NCBI GenBank assembly: GCA_036244855.1 | Contig: BQKZ01000887.1 | Span: forward strand, 26,766-39,339 | Origin: Temnopleurus reevesii | Taxonomy: Eukaryota > Echinodermata > Echinoidea > Temnopleuroida > Temnopleuridae | Reading direction: 5' to 3' | DNA length: 12,574 bases | Shown: piece after piece, positions 8,657-12,574 of the stretch | Numbering within the stretch: position 1 is the first letter of the stretch | How the letters are laid out: every line of letters starts with the position of its first letter | Translations under genes and position numbers: made by a program | Notes under the pieces: generated by a model | The model's database searches: none | What the model was told of the DNA's origin: nothing | The model's input: the letters and a program-made list of their open reading frames with translations, nothing else

Positions 8657-9669
8657 AGTTCCTTTTTCCTTCTTTTTCTTCTTATTTCTTGCATTCATCC
8701 TCTTTGTTCTATATATTTGTCTTTCGTTAATGCTTCCTTCCGATCTCTTCTTTGTTGTAAATCTGAGTACTTTGTGGTTTCTAGCAGTATTCTTCAAACC
8801 AGATTACATTTATCCTGGCTTAACTTTGACCACTGATTTGGTCTATTGACAGGTGCTATAGCTCTTAACCCCTAATCCCTTGTTCACACGCTTTTCATTT
8901 TAAATGGAAACTTGATGAAGAAATTATGTATCAAAACATTGTGTTGACATTTATTTTTCTTTTAAATACGTTCAAGACATTTTTGTTTTAAAAATAGGAC
9001 TTGGGTAATGAAAAAACAAATAACCATTCAAAATTGCCTCTCAAGATATATTTAACGTACTGTATCAATGAAACTATATATTTTTTTTCAAGATGAATTA
9101 AAATTAGACTAGATGAGGTCTTTACAGAGGGTTGGTTGGTTGGTGGAATAATGCCAAAGATATAATTTCTTGGTCTGAAAAGTTGTTTGATCACCATCCA
9201 GCGACCACCTCTCTGAAAATGGCCATACCTGAAATCTTTTCTCATGTTTTTCATTAAAAAGAATCACTATGAAAGTATTGATAAACATGTGAAATGAAAG
9301 TCGGAATATTGTGGATAAACATATAGAATATAACCTGACCAAGGTATTTTCAAACATTCTTTTGTTGTTCACTCCATTCTAAATCTTATTTTTTTTGCGT
9401 CAAATGGGCTCCAAAAATTAACCAAAAACACTCTCTGATCGACTGATGCAATTTAAAAAAAAAAAAAGACATCCTGGGGCAACCAAATCATTTCTTTGAC
9501 CTTTTAAATGCAAAATCAGTCCTTTCCTGTTCCACAGGCAATCAGTGCCCAAACATCTGACAAAAAAGGCTATTCTACATCTTATCAACAGATTTATAGT
9601 ATGAGAAAGAAGACCTATAAAAATCCCTTTGCATCTGATAGGAGTGGTTAGTGTGAATGGATCATAACT
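8657..9669. other. Non-coding sequence
   Basis: No supported gene. Several overlapping minus-strand frames of 86-88 codons (8988-9254, 9109-9372, 9418-9678) have no recognisable domain and run through low-complexity sequence, including a poly-A run at about 9454-9467. Confidence 0.5.
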
Positions 9670-10676
9670 AACTGTCAACAGCTATGAAAAGGATTATAAA
9701 AGACTTATTAAGATGAGATTATCCCAGTGAACAGGTCAGTTTAATTAGCACCTCAGTGACCAGCTTATTTGGCGATCATTGCCTTTCTGAGGACAGCTTT
9801 CCAGTCTATACAACACCTGAGCACCCCTAGACTCAATATTCAGACTTGTTTCAATTTTTGGGAGTGTCTATTACTATAAGCTGCTAACTGACAAGATTCA
9901 TCGGATGGTGTATTATCATAGTGAACAGGTCAGTTTAATTAGCACCTCAGTGACCAGCTTGTGTCATAATCATTGCCTTTCTAAGGACAGCTTTCCAGTC
10001 TATACAACACCTGAGCACCCCTAGACTCGATATTCAGACTAGTTACAATTTTCAGAGAATCCACAACTGTAAGCTGCCAAGAGCTATAAAAAGGCTTGTC
10101 TGATGACTTATTAGTATGGCATTATCATAGTGAACAGGTCAGTTTAATTAGCACCTCGGTAACCAGCTTGTTTTGAGATCATTGCCTTTCTGAGGACAGC
10201 TTCCCAGTCTATACAACACCTGAGCCTCACTAGACTCACTATTCAGACTTGTTGCAATTTTCAGAGTACCCACAACTGTAAACTGCCAAGAGCTATAAAA
10301 AGGCTCATCTGATGACTTATTAGTATGATGTTGTCCTTGTGAACCCGTCAGTTTAATTAGCACATTGAAGATCAGCTGGTGCTAAGATCAATGCCTCTTT
10401 AAGGACATGCTTTCAGTCTACACAATACCTAAGCACCCTTAGACTCGATATTGAGTCTAGTTGCAATTTTCAGAGAATCTACAACTGTAACCTGCCAAGA
10501 GCTATGACAAGATTCATCTGATGATGTATTATATTCTTGAACAGGTCAGTTTAATTAGCACCTCGAAGATCAGCTGGTGCTAAGATCATTGCCTCTCTAA
10601 GGACATCCTTCCAGTCTACTACACACCTGAGCCCCCCTAGACTCAATATTCAGACTCGTTGGAACTTTAAAGAATC
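9670..10676. repeat. Tandem array of about 200-bp units, five units plus a left partial
   Basis: Units begin at GTGAACAGG-type sequence at 9727, 9921, 10130, 10339 and 10537, with periods of 194, 209, 209 and 198. A partial unit end lies at about 9670-9726, and the fifth unit stops near 10676. Every unit carries GTCAGTTTAATTAGCAC, unchanged in all five. It is followed by an ATCA-TGCCT block, AGGACA..TTCCAGTCTA or a close variant, and TAGACTC.ATATT.AG. Units 2 and 3 end with GAGCTATAAAAAGGCT; units 1 and 4 instead have GACAAGATTCATC. Units 4 and 5 share AAGATCAGCTGGTGCTAAGATCA, which the first three lack. Unit 4 is the most diverged. No frame stays open through the units, so they are not coding. 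Confidence 0.92.
9735..9751 (+). promoter_or_regulatory. Invariant 17-bp core of the tandem units (TAATTAG motif)
   Basis: GTCAGTTTAATTAGCAC, repeated without change at 9929-9945, 10138-10154, 10347-10363 and 10545-10561. It contains TAATTA, the core recognised by many homeodomain proteins. In units 1, 2, 3 and 5 the preceding bases make AGGTCA, a nuclear-receptor half-site. In units 1 and 2 a TGACC follows in inverted orientation. Binding is inferred from motif likeness only. Confidence 0.35.
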
Positions 10677-11344
10677 TAGCATTACAGTACGGTTTACAGG
10701 GCAAGCTAGATTTCCATGTGCAGATTTTGTTGTGTGTTTTGTTACCAGAATAAAGTTTTGGCAGGTTATTTCTTTTTGCATTTTAACAGTGCTTGTATGC
10801 ATCAGACTAAGTGGAAATTTGTACCTTGTTAGGACTGCAAAATTTGCCAAAATCATAGTATCTGTTATTTGGGCAAACAGTCGACACCTATTTACTGACT
10901 GTTTACACTAAAAACATGCATCTATGGATGATGATGATCCACTTCAATTTCATGGCTCTGTAATGACCAAATGCTACGTTAATTCAGCTCCACATCTCGT
11001 AAAATGCAGACGTTTCTCCAAAAGTCAGCATTGAAAGGCCCTCCAAAACAAAAGATACGCTGCGATCAGTATGGGTCACAATATAACAGTGTCTGTATGC
11101 GCAGACTAGGTATGTGGTGCAAAAAGGATTACTCACAAAGTGGATTTTCACTTTTACTAACGCCCCTCCCTCTAGGCAAGGTCCAGCCCACCCCTGACAT
11201 CATGAATGGGAGCTGCCCTATTTGCATGAGCCCATAATGAGTTTCCCCTAGTTTGCCCTGTGGGGTTATACCATTCCATTTGTTTGAATAGGAGTAAAAA
11301 TGTGTGCAGAAGCACTGCTGGCCCGCTCGGTGGTTTTGTGAGTG
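10677..11344. other. Unique non-coding sequence
   Basis: No supported gene. A plus-strand frame at 11004-11237 has an ATG, but its protein (basic, cysteine-containing, 77 codons) is unrecognised and there are no splice or promoter signals tied to it. Overlapping minus-strand frames are equally unsupported. Confidence 0.45.
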
Positions 11345-11375
11345 TATACATGTGGGTGTGCACACACCATGTATA
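11345..11375. repeat. 31-bp imperfect palindrome with TGTGCACA centre
   Basis: TATACATG (11345-11352) pairs with CATGTATA (11368-11375). Between them lies a perfect palindrome GTGTGCACAC (11356-11365). This could extrude as a cruciform or be a dimer-binding site; no function is shown. Confidence 0.7.
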
Positions 11376-12312
11376 TGTCGTCTCACTGGGTGTTAGTGTT
11401 CTACGGAGGGAGGGTTAAAATAACTCGCCTGTGCGTCTACCAATGAATAGGACATATGTGCATTTGGGAGTTGCTTGTATGATGGGAACCAGGAGGTCAT
11501 TAGCTAAGTAGATTGTCAAGAAGGGAGAGCGTGCAACCAGCTTAGCGCTAACAAAAGCAGTTTGTTCGTCTGAGAGTCGGGGTAAAAAGAACCACGCTCG
11601 CTCTCGCAGTGGTGGAGAGGGTAACAAGGCTGCAGCTACGCCTGCTGGTAAAATACAAATTGTTAAAATAAGAGACGGAAAGAAACATTGAGGCTGTGTT
11701 CATTGTGCGAGCTTTTAACGGAGCCAACATATCTCTCTTCGTCTCTGAGTTGGATGGACGTCATGGAAGTTTGATGTTATTAGTCATGAATCCGGCTTGA
11801 CGTTTTGACAGTGCTTCACGTTTCCTCTGAACAATATTACCTGATCGCAATCGCATTAAAGCTCTACATCACACCAAAGCCGAGGCTTTATTACCCGTCA
11901 ATCGATGCCACTGGATATGTTCGCTGTATTGACACACTGAAATTAAGTTGCCAATTTGGACTTGCTGGAAGATTATGTGCTGGAAAGCAAACACTTGCGG
12001 AATAATAGCCACGGATTGGTCACATAGGCCTATAATTGGACAATTGTTATCTGGATGCTTTTGAGGATATTTACTGCTGATCCTGATAATCATTTTATTG
12101 GTCTGATGACTCCTCTACCATAGTATCGTTGATACAACTAGATGAGAACAATTTTTAGAGATATCAACAAGTTGAAGCTCTATCATCATTCAAAGAGTCA
12201 TCCCTTATCCACCGGAATGGTCACTTTTCTCGGATCCTAAACTGTCTTTGGAATAGTTTCTCCCGAGTAGGTTGAAGATTCTCTTTTTGGATTTCCTCTC
12301 ATATTTTTGACA
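11376..12312. other. Moderately GC-rich flank of the coding exon, possible regulatory DNA
   Basis: This stretch is less AT-rich than most of the window, especially 11480-11770. It contains GACGTCAT (11758-11765), one base off the CRE palindrome at its left edge. It also has two ATTGG (inverted CCAAT) motifs near 12014 and 12098. A donor-like CTGCTG|GTAAAA sits near 11647. It could hold an alternative promoter or first exon for the downstream coding exon, or simply be proximal intron. I cannot support a specific gene here. Confidence 0.3.
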
Positions 12313-12313
12313 G
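12281..12313 (+). other. Splice acceptor with polypyrimidine tract
   Basis: A T/C-rich run, CTCTTTTTGG then TTTCCTCTCA then TTTTTGACAG, ends in AG at 12312-12313. This is a textbook 3' splice site. A possible branch-point-like CCTAAAC lies at about 12236-12242, somewhat far upstream. It defines the start of the coding exon. Confidence 0.55.
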
Positions 12314-12330
12314 ATCATAACGGAGACCCG

Positions 12331-12421
12331 ATGCTGGTGAGCGAGAAAACGCACATGCAACCGTCATCGCTTCTCCTGCGCCCCGCAGTCAACCTTACCA
12401 CACCAATGGGCATTTTGAATG
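12331..12421 (+). CDS. Putative first coding exon of an unidentified protein (5' partial gene)
   Basis: The exon runs 12314-12421 and the coding part starts at the ATG at 12331, preceded within the exon by 17 bases of leader. It gives 30 codons plus one base: MLVSEKTHMQPSSLLLRPAV, then NLTTPMGILN. The composition is balanced and unlike the low-complexity frames elsewhere. A donor, AATG|GTATGC, follows with GT at 12422, making a phase-1 intron. Without splicing the frame would stop at 12451-12453. Only the ATG frame is open across the whole exon; the other two hit stops. An in-frame TAG lies upstream at 12268 in genomic sequence, and a TGA in the spliced model at 3546-3548. The start context is weak (C at -3, C at +4). 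No signal peptide, membrane segment or known domain is visible. The family is not recognised; a short N-terminal leader before domains in later exons is the expectation. Confidence 0.5.
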
Positions 12422-12574
12422 GTATGCTTTTGGTCATTTTAATTTTTATATAGTTTTAATCTTCCCATACTCATAATTTTATCGCCATTGATGTTGGTAT
12501 CTGACACCACTGTTCTGTTGTAAATGTAAATTTTATTTTCACTTCGGGGCCGGCGGAACTGGGGGAAGGGGGGG
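12422..12574 (+). other. Start of the next intron, ending in a G-rich tract
   Basis: AT-rich sequence after the donor GT at 12422, consistent with intron. From about 12546 to the window edge it turns strongly G-rich: GGGG (12546-12549), GGGGG (12561-12565) and GGGGGGG (12568-12574), which could form a G-quadruplex on the plus strand. The tract is cut off by the window end. Confidence 0.4.

Larger units (their letters stand above)
3550..12313 (+). other. Putative first intron (about 8.8 kb)
   Basis: Bounded by the donor GT at 3550 and the acceptor AG at 12312-12313. It is AT-rich and loaded with repeats: a SINE, two inverted-repeat elements, tandem duplications and simple repeats. That is what a long first intron of an invertebrate gene would look like. 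Its existence depends on the two flanking exon calls. The alternative is that this is intergenic and the exon at 12314 belongs to a gene with some other first exon. Confidence 0.35.

Noticed and set aside
8425..8849. Open frames on both strands reading as poly-Glu, poly-Leu and poly-Arg
   Set aside because: All arise from the CTT/GAA tract and its pyrimidine-rich flanks. Open frames on three readings of the same repeat are expected without coding.
9418..9678. 86-codon minus-strand open frame
   Set aside because: It has no recognisable domain, runs through a poly-A/poly-T tract coding for Phe, and lacks exon signals.
9670..10676. CRISPR array
   Set aside because: The units are about 200 bp and similar along their whole length, with no short identical repeats separated by unique spacers. 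The sequence is also eukaryotic in character.
10784..11120. A 30-bp similarity, TAACAGTG..TGTATGC..CAGACTA, at 10784 and again at 11084
   Set aside because: The match does not extend in either direction and contains several differences. It is too short to call a repeat without genome-wide counts.
11004..11386. Overlapping plus- and minus-strand open frames
   Set aside because: Opposed frames over the same bases cannot all be real. None shows a domain, splice signals or codon bias that would favour it.

Overview
This is AT-rich, non-bacterial animal DNA that is mostly intronic or intergenic. There are no long open reading frames, no operon-like packing and no ribosome binding sites. Instead it holds microsatellites, short inverted-repeat transposon relics, tandem duplications and a tRNA-derived SINE. 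The SINE's central segment resembles the Nin-DC domain found in SINEs of many marine invertebrates. With the terminal-inverted-repeat elements, this suggests a marine invertebrate, most likely an echinoderm such as a sea urchin. That placement rests on repeat style only and is tentative.

The one gene that can be argued for is the 5' end of a plus-strand, spliced protein-coding gene, inferred from sequence signals. A CCAAT box next to a GC-rich box (3261-3277) precedes a GC-richer stretch that ends in a good splice donor (exon ends 3549). This would be a non-coding first exon. About 8.8 kb downstream, a pyrimidine-rich acceptor (AG at 12312-12313) opens an exon of 108 bases. That exon has an ATG at 12331, 30 complete codons and a donor GT at 12422. 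In the joined transcript a stop codon lies in frame just upstream of that ATG, so the two exons fit each other. The protein family is not recognised and the remainder of the gene lies beyond the window.

Layout: 1-3250 holds unique AT-rich sequence, an 82-bp tandem duplication (880-1040), two large ATC/CAT microsatellites (about 518-597 and 2201-2384) and a small GC-richer hairpin block near 2016-2067. 3261-3549 is the putative promoter and exon 1. 3550-12313 would be intron 1. In order it contains a minus-strand SINE (about 3905-4192), a foldback element with GGGCCC ends (4280-4426), a second terminal-inverted-repeat element (5721-5890), a roughly 230-bp tandem duplication built around a near-perfect palindrome (5950-6418), a CpG-rich island with E-box and E2F-like motifs (about 6405-6640), TATC and CTT simple repeats (8217-8656), and a tandem array of about 200-bp units (about 9670-10676). 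The coding exon and the start of the next intron close the window.

The most interesting structure is the tandem array at 9670-10676. Its five units diverge from one another, yet a 17-bp core with a homeodomain-type TAATTA site is identical in all five. It lies inside the predicted first intron, about 1.7 kb upstream of the coding exon. Whether it is an enhancer or only a decaying satellite cannot be decided from the sequence alone.
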